Source of the DNA: Nonomuraea turkmeniaca
Lineage (GTDB): Bacteria; Actinomycetota; Actinomycetes; Streptosporangiales; Streptosporangiaceae
DNA length: 64,000 nucleotides
NCBI RefSeq assembly: GCF_005889735.1
Contig: NZ_VCKY01000004.1
Coordinates: 1-64,000, forward strand
Direction of reading: 5' to 3'
The notes under the pieces are model-generated. The model had not been told where the DNA came from and searched no databases. It was given only the letters and a program-made list of their open reading frames with translations. The position numbers and the translations under genes were made by a program. Positions within the stretch are counted from its first letter, which is position 1. Each line of letters begins with the position of its first letter. Shown one piece after another: positions 50,204 through 58,651 of the stretch.

Positions 50204-53064
50204 CGGGCGGGTCCTTCCAGGGAGAGCGCGAAGAGGTGCAGCTGGGGCCGGGTGAGGGCGGGCAGGGCCACGGACCGGAGCTCCTTCGACGGATCGAGGG
50301 TCACGGGCGCGGCGAAGAGCGCCACCTTGGACGTGCTCGATCCGGCACGGCCGTGCCGGTGCGTGCAGCGCAGCGCCTCGAAACCGCCCGCCGGCGGCTG
50401 GCCGGTCCAGTTGGGAACGGTGAACGGCACCTGGCCGGTCGAGCCGTCCGCGTAGGTCGCGGTCAGCGTTCCGGAGGCGTCACCGAAGGTGGCCGACCCG
50501 AGCAGCCAGGCTCTGGCGTAGCGGCCCGCCGGGACGGCGATCGTCTGCCCCTGGGCGGTCACGTTGTTCTTGGCGCCGTCGCCGTAGGCCGGGAAGGTGA
50601 AGGTCAGCCCCTCCACCGCGTACGAGCCCGCGGGCGGGAGCTCCTCGGCCGGATAGGTGTAACCGGACCCGTCGTAGTCGCCGTCGGTCATGGACTCGTG
50701 GGCCGAGACGCCGTCGTTGTCGAGGTGGGACGACAGGTCGACGGGCGTGGTCGGGCCGGGCGGCGGGATCGGCGGCAGGCCCCAGGGGTCGCCGGGTTCG
50801 GTGATCTTCACGGGCCCGACGGTGAAGTCCCGGACGCCCTGGGCGAACACCAGCGCCTCCTGGTCCTTGCGCAGGTCCAGCTCGATGACGCCGTCGCCGA
50901 CGTCCTTGCAGCGGGCGCCGAGCACGGTATACCGGCCGCCGCTGATGCCGTGCCGCAGCCGGCACGGTTGCCCCGCCAGGCTGCGAACCCGGACCCACCG
51001 GGTCGTGCCCGCCTGCCGGACCGCCGAGACGAGGAAGGCACCTTCGGTGCGGAAGTTGTGGACGGTGACGTCGGCCCAGCTGCCGGGCACGGCGGGAAAT
51101 ATGCGGATGAGTCCGCCCCAGCTCTGCACCAGCATGTCGTGCATCGACTGGGCGGCGGACAGCGGGGTCTCGATGACGGGCCCGCCGCCCTCCCGATACA
51201 TGGTGTTGGGCCTGATGAAGCCCTGGCGCATGAGCTCGCGCAGATAGTGCAGGCTGTCGTCGCCCTTGCCCTGCTGGGCGGCTATCGAGGCGGCGCCCGT
51301 GAAGCTGTAGCCCTGGAGCGCGCCGGTGAATCCGATCCAGTGCTTCAGCGACCTCTCGATGAGGTCGCGTTTGTCCGGCTGCTCCCAGGTGATCTCGTAG
51401 AGGGGGTAGACCTGCAGCAGGTGCGAGTAGTGCCGGTGCGACTTCGCGAACGGCACCCCGGTGCCGATCATGTAGCCGTTCTCGTCCACCGGGTAGTCGA
51501 CGAGCGTGTCGAGCACCTCACGCCAGCGGGTCTTGAGCGGGTCGTCGATCTTCAGGGTGTCCGCCGACTCCAGCAGCGTCTTGCAGCCCCACCTGAGGAG
51601 CGCCAGGTCGTACGTGCAGTCGGGCGCGCCCCCGTACTCGGGGGAGAAGGTCGTCGGCAGGTGCAGCCTGCCGTCCGCGCCGGGGGCCAGGAAGTGCAGG
51701 TAGTAGTTGATCGATCGGCGCAGCAGCGGGAACAGCACGTCGCGCAGCACGTCCGTGTCCATGGTGTGCCGGTACGACAGCCAGACGTTGTGCAGGGCCC
51801 ACGTGAGGTTGCCGATCTCGGGCGCGCCCTGGCCGGGGATGCCGAGCCGGGCGCCTCGGGCGTACATGTCGGAGCTGCGCGAGACGCCGGCCGAGTCGGA
51901 TCGGTACTGCTCCGGCACGTGGTCGATGAGGACCTGCCGGTTCTCGTCCAGCGTCCGGGTGAGGGCGTCGAGCTCGAGGTGGTTGGAGCCGTTGATCATC
52001 CAGTATTCGAGCTGGACGTTGAGGTTCCACCAGATGTTCGGCCAGCCGGTGGGCTGCAGCCACGGCCCGGTGGTGGCCATGACGGGAGCGTGCTCGCGGG
52101 TGGCCGAGGCGATCTTGTACAGCTGGATCCAGTAGAAGCTCTGCAGTCGCTGGTCCGGCACCGAGATGAAGCTCTTGGGGTAGAACGCGTGCCACCAGTC
52201 GCGATGCGTCTTCACCAGCAGGCTCGGCGGGCGGCTGCGCGCGCTCGTGATCGTCCTTACGGCGGGGGCCTCAGCGGTCTCCTCGGGGTGGGAGTGGGCC
52301 ACGGTGACGTACATCCAGCGCTCGTCGTCGCGGGTGACCTCCTGATAGGCGGTGACGTAGTGGCCGCCGACCAGCAGGGGCTGGACGCAGAGCTGGACGT
52401 CGCCGTCCTTCTTCAGCGTGCTGGGCGGGTTCGGCTGGTAGTTCGGGTCGGGGTTGGTGATCTGGCGGGGACTGATCGAGGGCGCGGCGGTGAACGTCCA
52501 GGCCGCCTCCCGCTCGGCCGCGTCCGGCTTGACGCGGATCAGCATGACCTCGCGTTCGGCGTGCACGAAGGCGGTGACCTCGATGGTGCCCAGGTCTGTG
52601 GTGACGGTGCCCTTGAGCTCGGCGTTCCACAGGTCCAGGCGCCAGTCGACGGCGATGATCGTGCCCTTGGGCTGGAGGGTCAGATGGCCGATGGGTAAGC
52701 GGCACAGGCCGTATTTGGCGTCGATGTCGGGGCGGTGGTCCTGGACCTCGCTGTGCTGGACGTCGAAGCGCACCCCGTTCTGGCCTTCGGGAACGTAGAC
52801 GGTGGAGGCCAGCAGGCCGTTGCCGAGGAACGGGCCCTCGTGCCACTGGCGCGGGAGGCGTGCCCACACCAGGTCCTGATCGCGCAGGAACTTCGCCCAT
52901 GGGCCGTCGTGGCGCATCTCGTCGCGGATGGGCAGGAGGCCTGACCGCTCGAACATCTCGGTGGCGGATGCGGCGGCGGGGGATGCCGGGGCGAGCGCGG
53001 CTGCGGCCCCGCCTAAGGCGAGACCTCCGAGGAATGTGCGCCTAGAGGAGGGATTTTCCGACAT
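50200..53064 (-). CDS. Tat-exported GH95-like protein with C-terminal beta domain
   Basis: 954 residues from ATG 53064 (GGAG upstream). Tat signal SSRRTFLGGLALGGAAAAL. The GH95-like part (~40-740) parallels the shorter paralogue: HEGPFLGNGLLASTVYVPEG, NIWWNLNVQLEYWMINGSNH, KSHRHYSHLLQVYPL and IETPLSAAQSMHDML, again without EWxxD. An added domain (~770-954) has HLDNDGVSAHE, DYDGSGYTYPAEELPPAG and YADGSTGQVPFTVPNW, as in the beta-sandwich domains attached to some fucosidases and galactosidases. First gene of a two-gene operon. Confidence 0.87.
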   Translation of the reverse strand: MSENPSSRRTFLGGLALGGAAAALAPASPAAASATEMFERSGLLPIRDEMRHDGPWAKFLRDQDLVWARLPRQWHEGPFLGNGLLASTVYVPEGQNGVRFDVQHSEVQDHRPDIDAKYGLCRLPIGHLTLQPKGTIIAVDWRLDLWNAELKGTVTTDLGTIEVTAFVHAEREVMLIRVKPDAAEREAAWTFTAAPSISPRQITNPDPNYQPNPPSTLKKDGDVQLCVQPLLVGGHYVTAYQEVTRDDERWMYVTVAHSHPEETAEAPAVRTITSARSRPPSLLVKTHRDWWHAFYPKSFISVPDQRLQSFYWIQLYKIASATREHAPVMATTGPWLQPTGWPNIWWNLNVQLEYWMINGSNHLELDALTRTLDENRQVLIDHVPEQYRSDSAGVSRSSDMYARGARLGIPGQGAPEIGNLTWALHNVWLSYRHTMDTDVLRDVLFPLLRRSINYYLHFLAPGADGRLHLPTTFSPEYGGAPDCTYDLALLRWGCKTLLESADTLKIDDPLKTRWREVLDTLVDYPVDENGYMIGTGVPFAKSHRHYSHLLQVYPLYEITWEQPDKRDLIERSLKHWIGFTGALQGYSFTGAASIAAQQGKGDDSLHYLRELMRQGFIRPNTMYREGGGPVIETPLSAAQSMHDMLVQSWGGLIRIFPAVPGSWADVTVHNFRTEGAFLVSAVRQAGTTRWVRVRSLAGQPCRLRHGISGGRYTVLGARCKDVGDGVIELDLRKDQEALVFAQGVRDFTVGPVKITEPGDPWGLPPIPPPGPTTPVDLSSHLDNDGVSAHESMTDGDYDGSGYTYPAEELPPAGSYAVEGLTFTFPAYGDGAKNNVTAQGQTIAVPAGRYARAWLLGSATFGDASGTLTATYADGSTGQVPFTVPNWTGQPPAGGFEALRCTHRHGRAGSSTSKVALFAAPVTLDPSKELRSVALPALTRPQLHLFALSLEGPAR

Positions 53065-53107
53065 CGCGACTCCGAGAGAGGGTGCTTGAGGAGTATACAT
53101 CCGATAA

Positions 53108-53142
53108 CTGAGAAGATCTAACTCAGCAGCCGCCTCTGTCAA
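53108..53142 (-). promoter_or_regulatory. Promoter of the GH95-like operon with inverted repeat
   Basis: On the minus strand, -35 TTGACA (53142-53137) and -10-like TAGATC (53120-53115), spacer 16 bp. An inverted repeat CTGAG-N9-CTCAG (53108-53126) overlaps the -10. It does not resemble the LacI operator of the neighbouring operon. Confidence 0.55.
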
Positions 53143-53206
53143 CCCCCTTCTCACCGCTTGACTGCGTTTGTGGTGAGCGGCAGGCGTCGGATGAGTGCGC
53201 GCTCGC

Positions 53207-53503
53207 CTACGGGGAGCGGCGGGCCCGCTCCAGCTCTGCGCGCAGCCGGACCAGCTCGGCCCGCGCCTCGGCCAGGTCCGCCTCCAGCCGGCTCCGGACG
53301 GCCCTCTCCCGCTCGGCCTCGGCCCTGGCAGCCGACACGATCTCGTCGGCCTGCCCGTGGGCTTCGGCGAGCAGCCTGCCCGCTTCTTCCTTGGCCGCGA
53401 GCAGCAGAGCGTTGACCTGACTCATCGCCTCGGCGGCGCGCCGCTCGGTCGCCTCGTCCCGCTCACGACCCGTCCTGGCTCGCGTCTTCCTGAAGAAGCT
53501 CAT
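53207..53503 (-). CDS. Small coiled-coil protein, unrecognised
   Basis: 98 residues from ATG 53503, behind GAGGAAG. Begins MSFFRKTRARTGRERDEATE; from residue ~20 it is one continuous charged helix rich in Ala, Glu and Arg (for example AGRLLAEAHGQADEIVSAAR and LEADLAEARAELVRLRAELE) with heptad pattern. No membrane segment. Resembles short DivIVA/Wag31-like or F-type b-subunit-like helices but belongs to no family I can name. Confidence 0.7.
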   Translation of the reverse strand: MSFFRKTRARTGRERDEATERRAAEAMSQVNALLLAAKEEAGRLLAEAHGQADEIVSAARAEAERERAVRSRLEADLAEARAELVRLRAELERARRSP

Positions 53504-53648
53504 CACGTCTTCCTCAACGCCCTGCCGCACGATTCCGCTCCCGGGGAGTACGGAAAACGTTGCCCTGACCACCGTGCTCAGCGTCATCGGCACGCTGCAG
53601 ATCTTCAGTGAACCGATGCCCTTCCGGTCCATCGATCGACACCGACAA

Positions 53649-54479
53649 CTAGGACTCAAGGAAGCGCTCGGCGAACGCGGCTCGGTTGGCGGACTCCGGC
53701 GCCCGATCCCAGACCGCGAAGACCACCCGCTCGAACACCCCCGCCAGCGCGCCGCCCGTGGCCAGGTGGGCGTGGAACGCCTCCGCCACCTCGCGTGGGT
53801 CGTTCCGGAAGACGCCGCACCCCCACGCCCCGAGCACCAGCCGGCGCGCGCCGTGGTGCGCGGCGACGGCGAGGACCCGTTCGGCCCGTTCGTGTAGCAC
53901 CCGCCGGATGCGCTCACCCATGCCAGGATCATGGCGCAGGGCCTGCCCCGCGTTGGGGGCGGCCGAGGTCAGGAACGAGACCGCGTACGGCTCGCTCAGC
54001 AACCGGCCGTCGCCGCCCCGATGCACGGGCACGTCGGGGGACCAGATGACGCGGTGGCTGTAGAGCAGATCGGGAGAGGCCCGGTGGGCGGCGTAGTAGT
54101 CCGGCGCCTGGAGGAGGCAGGGGTACAGCAGGCTGTGGCGGCACAGGTCCTCTTCCTGCGCCTTCGCGCCGTTGACATAGCCGCCTCCGGGGTTGCGCGC
54201 CGACGCGAAGTTCAGCGCGGCGATCCGGCCGGCGCCGGCGAGGTGGAGCCGGCGGGCGGCCTGGAGCGTGTCCTCGGCGGTGACCTCGAACGAGGTCACC
54301 TGCCCCGGCACGGCAGGGGGCACGGCGACGGACAGGTCGGCCAGATGGCTCACGGTGCCGGCGATGGCCGCCTCGAGGGCGGGGCTCACGGTGACGAGCG
54401 TGCCATCGGCGGCGGTGTACCGGCCGTCGGCCACGATCTGTTCGTTGGCGGCGGCGATGCCGCGCAGTCTTCTGCTCAC
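53649..54479 (-). CDS. Bacterial-type poly(ADP-ribose) glycohydrolase (TIGR02452 family)
   Basis: 276 residues, a macrodomain-like protein. The PARG signature GGG-x(6-8)-QEE is present as NPGGGYVNGAKAQEEDLCRH; other family features are ALNFASARNPGG, LYSHRVIWSPDVPV and HGARRLVLGAWGCGVFRND. Bacterial PARGs of this type remove ADP-ribose chains from proteins. No ADP-ribosyltransferase or toxin is adjacent, so its partner is unknown. Convergent or divergent neighbours suggest a single-gene unit. Confidence 0.9.
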   Translation of the reverse strand: MSRRLRGIAAANEQIVADGRYTAADGTLVTVSPALEAAIAGTVSHLADLSVAVPPAVPGQVTSFEVTAEDTLQAARRLHLAGAGRIAALNFASARNPGGGYVNGAKAQEEDLCRHSLLYPCLLQAPDYYAAHRASPDLLYSHRVIWSPDVPVHRGGDGRLLSEPYAVSFLTSAAPNAGQALRHDPGMGERIRRVLHERAERVLAVAAHHGARRLVLGAWGCGVFRNDPREVAEAFHAHLATGGALAGVFERVVFAVWDRAPESANRAAFAERFLES

Positions 54480-54538
54480 GCGCCCGCATGCTAGATGCCG
54501 CGCGGCTCTTTGGGCACCGGCATGGCGGCGACCTGCGG

Positions 54539-54554
54539 CTGGACAGGTGTCCAG
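54539..54554. promoter_or_regulatory. Inverted repeat in the PARG/amino-acid-oxidase gap
   Basis: CTGGACA-GG-TGTCCAG, 7-bp arms, in the 214-bp space between the divergent PARG and oxidase genes. Looks like a dimeric repressor site; no regulator gene is next to it. Confidence 0.5.
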
Positions 54555-54583
54555 TAAGGAGACAAGACCAGACGAGGCCAGAC

Positions 54584-54697
54584 GTGGTCACGACACCACT
54601 CCCGCGCCTGGCGGAACTCATCTCACTTTTGCCGCGAAAGCCTGATGACCGTGCCGAAACGCATTTAGAACATCCGTCCGGATCGTTGGCAACATGA
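54584..54697 (+). CDS. Possible 37-aa upstream reading frame coupled to the oxidase
   Basis: GTG start with GAGG 6 bp upstream; the stop TGA overlaps the oxidase ATG (ATGA). The product begins VVTTPLPRLAELISLLPRK without further features. The oxidase itself lacks a ribosome site, which the coupling would explain. It may equally be chance. Confidence 0.35.
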   Translation: MVTTPLPRLAELISLLPRKPDDRAETHLEHPSGSLAT

Positions 54698-56325
54698 CTT
54701 CTCCAGACTCGCCTCCAACAAGACCGTGGAGGTATGTGTTGGGGTACAGCAGACGCGACTTCCTGTCCGCCGTCGGGGTGTCAGGCGGAGCAGGAGCGCT
54801 CTTCGCGACCATGGGGGCGCTCGGGCTCGCACCGACCGCCGAGGCGTCCGCGAAGGGCGCCTTCGACCCGCCGCAGCCGTCCGACTTCTCGCTCACCGGG
54901 CGGTCCGCGAAAAAGGTGGTGATCCTCGGCGCGGGAGTGGCCGGCCTGGCCACGGCATACGAGCTGGGCAAGGCGGGCTACGACTGCACGGTCCTGGAGG
55001 CCCTCGACCGGGTCGGCGGGCGCAACTGGACCATCCGCGGCGGCGACCGCGTGACGGAGCTGGACGGCTCCACGCAGGTCGCGCGGTTCCGGGACGGCGT
55101 CTATCTCAACGCGGGACCGGCGCGGCTCGCGCAGTGGATGATCACCGTGGACTACTGCCGCGAGTTGGGCGTGGACCTGGAGGTCTTCACGAACTCCAAC
55201 GCGCAGGCGTACATCTACCACCAAGGCATGCAGGCGCCTGTCCGCTGGCGGACGGCCAAGGCCGACGTCTACGGGCACGTGTCGGAGCTGCTGTCGCGGG
55301 CGACCGACGCGGGCGCGCTGGACGGGGCGCTGACCGCGCAGGACAAGGAGCGGCTGATCGCCTTCCTGTCGAGCTTCGGGGCGGTGGGCAACAAGGCGAG
55401 CGGGTTCAAGTACACCGGGAGCTCGCGCCGCGGCTACAGCGTGAACCCGGGAGCGGGCGAGCAGCCGGGCACGGTGCTCGGGCCGGTGCCGTCGCTGTCG
55501 GAGGTGTTGTCGAGCGGCGTCGGGCAGCGGTTCGCGTTCGAGTTCGGCTACGACCAGGCGATGCTGATGTTCCAGCCGGTCGGCGGCATGGACCAGGTCC
55601 CGAGGGCGCTGGCCGACAGGATCGGGCGGCAGCGGATCAAGTTGAGGTCCGCGGTCACCAAGATCACTGACCTGCCGGACGGCGTGGAGGTGGAGTACAA
55701 GGACCGGCACGGCCGTACTCAGAAGATCAAGGCGGACATGTGCGTCGCGGCGATGCCGCCGCACCTCCTCGCCAAGACCCCGCACAATCTGGGCGCGGAG
55801 CTGCAGACCGCGCTCGCCACGCCGACCGTGACGAACTCGGGCAAGATCGGGCTGGAGTACCGCCGCCGCTGGTGGGAGACCGACGAGGACATCTACGGCG
55901 GCATCACCAGCACCGACCTGGACCTCGCCACGATCTGGTACCCCTCCTACGGGTACGGCTCGTCGCGCGGGCTGGTCGTCGGCTACTACAACTTCGGCGC
56001 GCAGGCCGACGCGTACGCCGCGCTCAAGCACGCCGACCGTGAACGCCGCGCGGTCGAGCAGGGCATGCTCATCCACGGTGCGAAGTACCGCGACGAGCTG
56101 GCGTCGTCCGTGTCCATCGCCTGGAAGCTGCAGCCGTACATCGAGGGCGCGTGGGTGGGCTGGCCGTCCAGGCAGGGCGCGTACCAGCTGCTCAACAAGC
56201 CCGCCGGCCACGTGTACTTCGCGGGCGACTGGCTGAGCCACATGATCGCGTGGCAGTCGGGGGCTTTGGAGTCCGCCCGCAAGGTCGTCACCGAGCTGCA
56301 CCAGCGCGTCCTGAGCACCTCCTGA
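54694..56325 (+). CDS. Tat-exported flavin amine oxidase / L-amino-acid oxidase
   Basis: 543 residues. Tat motif YSRRDFLSAVGVSGGAGA, then FAD motif VVILGAGVAGLATAYELGKA and the GG doublet RVGGRNWTIRGG. LNAGPARLAQW is the signature of bacterial L-amino-acid oxidases, and the C-terminal VYFAGDWLSHMIAWQSGALE closes the FAD site. It should oxidise amino acids to imino acids plus H2O2 outside the membrane. Start ATG 54694 overlaps a small frame; GTG 54736 is possible but would shorten the Tat signal. The RidA-type gene follows 14 bp downstream. Confidence 0.92.
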   Translation: MTSPDSPPTRPWRYVLGYSRRDFLSAVGVSGGAGALFATMGALGLAPTAEASAKGAFDPPQPSDFSLTGRSAKKVVILGAGVAGLATAYELGKAGYDCTVLEALDRVGGRNWTIRGGDRVTELDGSTQVARFRDGVYLNAGPARLAQWMITVDYCRELGVDLEVFTNSNAQAYIYHQGMQAPVRWRTAKADVYGHVSELLSRATDAGALDGALTAQDKERLIAFLSSFGAVGNKASGFKYTGSSRRGYSVNPGAGEQPGTVLGPVPSLSEVLSSGVGQRFAFEFGYDQAMLMFQPVGGMDQVPRALADRIGRQRIKLRSAVTKITDLPDGVEVEYKDRHGRTQKIKADMCVAAMPPHLLAKTPHNLGAELQTALATPTVTNSGKIGLEYRRRWWETDEDIYGGITSTDLDLATIWYPSYGYGSSRGLVVGYYNFGAQADAYAALKHADRERRAVEQGMLIHGAKYRDELASSVSIAWKLQPYIEGAWVGWPSRQGAYQLLNKPAGHVYFAGDWLSHMIAWQSGALESARKVVTELHQRVLSTS

Positions 56326-56339
56326 GAGGACACCTCCCC

Positions 56340-56969
56340 ATGAAGATCCGCACCGCCGCCCTCGCCGCGGCCGCCGTCCTCGTCCTGAGCACGGGTACGG
56401 CCGCCGCCACCACCTGGTGGTCACCCAGACCCACCGAGGTCAAGCCCTTCCTCCCCGCGGGCGCCACCAACCCGGCGATCGCCGACGGCGTGGCGCTCGG
56501 GAAGCTCGTCGCCACGTACACCGCCAGCGGGCTGGGCCCGGCGGCGGCCAACCCCGCGGCCCCGGCCGACTCCCCCGAACGTTACGTCGACTTCCCCGGC
56601 GGCGCGCTGCCACCAGGCGTCACGATCACCGAGGCGCAGGCGCTCAACGTGCTCAAGCGCATCAAGGCCAACCTCGCCGCGGCCGGCCTGGGCCTCGGTG
56701 ACGTGGTCTCCATGCGTGCCTACCTGGAGAGGCCGCCGGGCGCGGCGGAGGCCGACTTCGCCGGCTGGAACCGTGCCTACCGCCAGTTCTTCGCCAACGT
56801 GGATCTGGCGACGGGCAAGCCCGTGCCCGTCCCGCTGGGCACGGCGCCGCCCGCCCCGCCGATGGAGGTCAACGCCGCCCGCCCGGCCCGCGTGACGCTC
56901 GAGATCGCGAATCTGCCGGTGGCGGGATGGCTCGTCGAGGTGGAGGTCGTCGCCGCCTACAAGCATTGA
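56340..56969 (+). CDS. Exported RidA-family (imine deaminase) protein
   Basis: 209 residues from ATG 56340. A clear signal peptide (MKIRTAALAAAAVLVLSTGTAAA) makes it extracytoplasmic, unlike ordinary RidA. The RidA core: NVLKRIKANLAAAGLGLGDV, MRAYLERPPG, WNRAYRQFF, then PARVTLEIANLPVAGWLVEV with the substrate-binding Arg and a catalytic Glu in EVEVVAAY. RidA hydrolyses 2-imino acids, exactly the product of the amino-acid oxidase encoded in front of it. It is longer than cytosolic RidA (~130 aa) because of the signal and an insertion. Confidence 0.88.
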   Translation: MKIRTAALAAAAVLVLSTGTAAATTWWSPRPTEVKPFLPAGATNPAIADGVALGKLVATYTASGLGPAAANPAAPADSPERYVDFPGGALPPGVTITEAQALNVLKRIKANLAAAGLGLGDVVSMRAYLERPPGAAEADFAGWNRAYRQFFANVDLATGKPVPVPLGTAPPAPPMEVNAARPARVTLEIANLPVAGWLVEVEVVAAYKH

Positions 56970-56975
56970 CGCGCC

Positions 56976-57012
56976 CCGTCCCCGCGCGGCCGGATCGGCG
57001 GCGCGGGGACGG
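56976..57012. terminator. Strong hairpin after the RidA-type gene
   Basis: A 12-bp perfect stem CCGTCCCCGCGC with GCGCGGGGACGG and a 13-nt loop, without a T-run, between the convergent RidA-type gene and the small minus-strand gene. Confidence 0.6.
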
Positions 57013-57033
57013 TGCCGGCCCGGCTGTGGCGGG

Positions 57034-57324
57034 TCAAGACCTGGGCAGCGCAACGTCGGGTTTCAGCGGCTGGGGAGTGACGACCAGCCTGACCACCCCG
57101 TTGCTCTGCGGCACCGCCCGCCACACCAGCCAGTCCGAGCCCACCGCGTCGGCGGCGATGGGTTCGTACCTGACGCGGAAGCTGCCCTTCCTCCCGTCGG
57201 TGAAGGACGTCTGGGAGCGGGGGTCCGACCTCACCAGCTCATAGACGACCTGCAGGTCACGCTTGTGTACCTCGTCGAGAACCTCCCCGACCGTACGATC
57301 CTCCAGCTGCACGCCCGCGAGCAT
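57034..57324 (-). CDS. Hypothetical protein, possibly 5'-truncated
   Basis: 96 residues from ATG 57324, with VQLEDRTVGEVLDEVHKRDL, VVYELVRSDPRSQ and SDWLVWRAVPQSNGVVRLV. The coding character continues upstream in the same frame without a start codon to about 57447 (LAFRVPVGFEGQVRAQLGRP and PGELYQAAPAATVPGE) before a TGA. So the annotated ATG is probably internal and the real N-terminus is lost, frameshifted, or starts at a rare codon such as CTG. No family recognised; no membrane segment. Confidence 0.5.
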   Translation of the reverse strand: MLAGVQLEDRTVGEVLDEVHKRDLQVVYELVRSDPRSQTSFTDGRKGSFRVRYEPIAADAVGSDWLVWRAVPQSNGVVRLVVTPQPLKPDVALPRS

Positions 57325-57613
57325 CTCCCCCGGAACCGTGGCCGCGGGCGCCGCCTGGTAGAGCTCGCCGGGCTCGGCCGGCCGGCCCAGCTGGGCGCGG
57401 ACCTGGCCCTCGAAGCCGACGGGAACCCGGAACGCCAGGTGACACCCTGCCTCATCACATCACGTTGGGCCATGCATGTCCTTCTCACCGTGGCCGGCTT
57501 ACATCTCCTACTAGCCCGGTACAGCGCCAAGAGTTCACGGACGCTGAACATCTTGGCGGCGGCACGCGTATCTCCCCATGGATCGGCACCACAGTCCACT
57601 GGGACGAGGAGGC

Positions 57614-58600
57614 ATGGTCGTGGCCGCGGCGACATGGCGTGGGCGTACAGCAGCCGCATTGGCGCTGGCCTCGGTGGCGCTGGCCGCGACCCCTGGGGCC
57701 GCCCTGGCAGATCCCTCGCCCGCCCAGGCCAGGGCCCGGCTGGTGAAGCTGAACGAGCAGGCCGACCAGCTGGTCGAGCGGTACAACCGGGCCACCGAGA
57801 CGTACAAGACGGCCAAGAAGAAGTATGACGCGCTCAACGCCGAACTCAAGGGCAAGGACGCCCGGGCCGACGACCTGCGCCGCGATCTCGTCACCCTGGC
57901 GGTGAACGACTACCAGTTCGGCCCGTTCGGAAGCTGGGCGCCGTTGACCGCCCCGGACAACCCCGGGGCGGTCCTGGGCACGATGGCCTCCCTCGATGAG
58001 ATGGCGCGGGCGAGAGCGGCGAAGGCACGCGCCTACGAGGCCGCCATCAAGGAATTACGCGACCGGCACGGCGAGGCCAAGGCCATCCTGGCGGCGGCCG
58101 AGGCCGCGCGCCGCAAGGCCCGCACCGAGCAGGCCAAGGTCGACAAGATGGTCACGACGCAGACCCGACTCATGCGCCGGCTGGGCCTCTTCCGGACCGG
58201 CGACCCCGACAGCCCCGGCATCCAGTACGCCGGCCCGGCCTCCGGGAACGCCCGCACAGCGCTCGAGTTCGCCTTCGCCCAGGTCGGCAAGCCGTACCGG
58301 TACGGCGGCACCGGCCCGGGCTCCTTCGACTGCTCCGGCCTGGCCCAGGCCGCCTGGCGCAGCGCGGGCGTCTCCCTGCCGCGCACGACCTATGACCAAT
58401 GGGGCTGGGGCGCCGGCCGTCGTGTCCCCATGGACAAGCTGGAGCCCGGGGATCTGCTCTTCAGCAAGGGGCTCGGGCACATGGGCCTGTACGCCGGCGA
58501 CGGGAAAATGGTCCACGCGCCCCAGACCGGAGACGTCGTCAAGGTGGTCGACCTCGACGACTACTGGCGTACCCGCCTGCTCGGCGCCGTGCGCCCATGA
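57614..58600 (+). CDS. Secreted NlpC/P60 peptidoglycan hydrolase
   Basis: 328 residues. The start is ATG 57614, or GTG 57620, which is better spaced from GAGGAGG. Signal peptide (AAALALASVALAATPGAALA), a coiled-coil region (~residues 35-190, as in RipA-like proteins), then the NlpC/P60 domain: catalytic Cys in SFDCSGLAQAAW, His in LGHMGLYAGDG, third residue His in MVHAPQTGD. It cuts D-Glu-meso-DAP-type stem peptides; the coiled coil usually blocks or targets the domain. Confidence 0.93.
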   Translation: MVVAAATWRGRTAAALALASVALAATPGAALADPSPAQARARLVKLNEQADQLVERYNRATETYKTAKKKYDALNAELKGKDARADDLRRDLVTLAVNDYQFGPFGSWAPLTAPDNPGAVLGTMASLDEMARARAAKARAYEAAIKELRDRHGEAKAILAAAEAARRKARTEQAKVDKMVTTQTRLMRRLGLFRTGDPDSPGIQYAGPASGNARTALEFAFAQVGKPYRYGGTGPGSFDCSGLAQAAWRSAGVSLPRTTYDQWGWGAGRRVPMDKLEPGDLLFSKGLGHMGLYAGDGKMVHAPQTGDVVKVVDLDDYWRTRLLGAVRP

Positions 58601-58614
58601 CGAGCCGGGCCGCC

Positions 58615-58645
58615 TTGACCTGGAGTGCACTCCAGCAGACAGGGT
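58615..58645 (+). promoter_or_regulatory. MerR-type promoter of the aldo/keto reductase
   Basis: -35 TTGACC (58615-58620), then a perfect 16-bp palindrome CTGGAGTGCACTCCAG (58620-58635) filling the spacer, then -10-like CAGGGT (58640-58645). The 19-bp spacer and central palindrome are hallmarks of MerR-activated promoters. The transcript start would be only a few bases before the ATG. No MerR gene lies in the window. Confidence 0.75.
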
Positions 58646-58651
58646 GGACCC

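Noticed and set aside
57325..57613. c-di-AMP (ydaO) riboswitch upstream of the NlpC/P60 gene
   Set aside because: Such riboswitches often precede these genes in actinomycetes, but the conserved GGTGAAT and GTAGGG-like blocks are not visible here.
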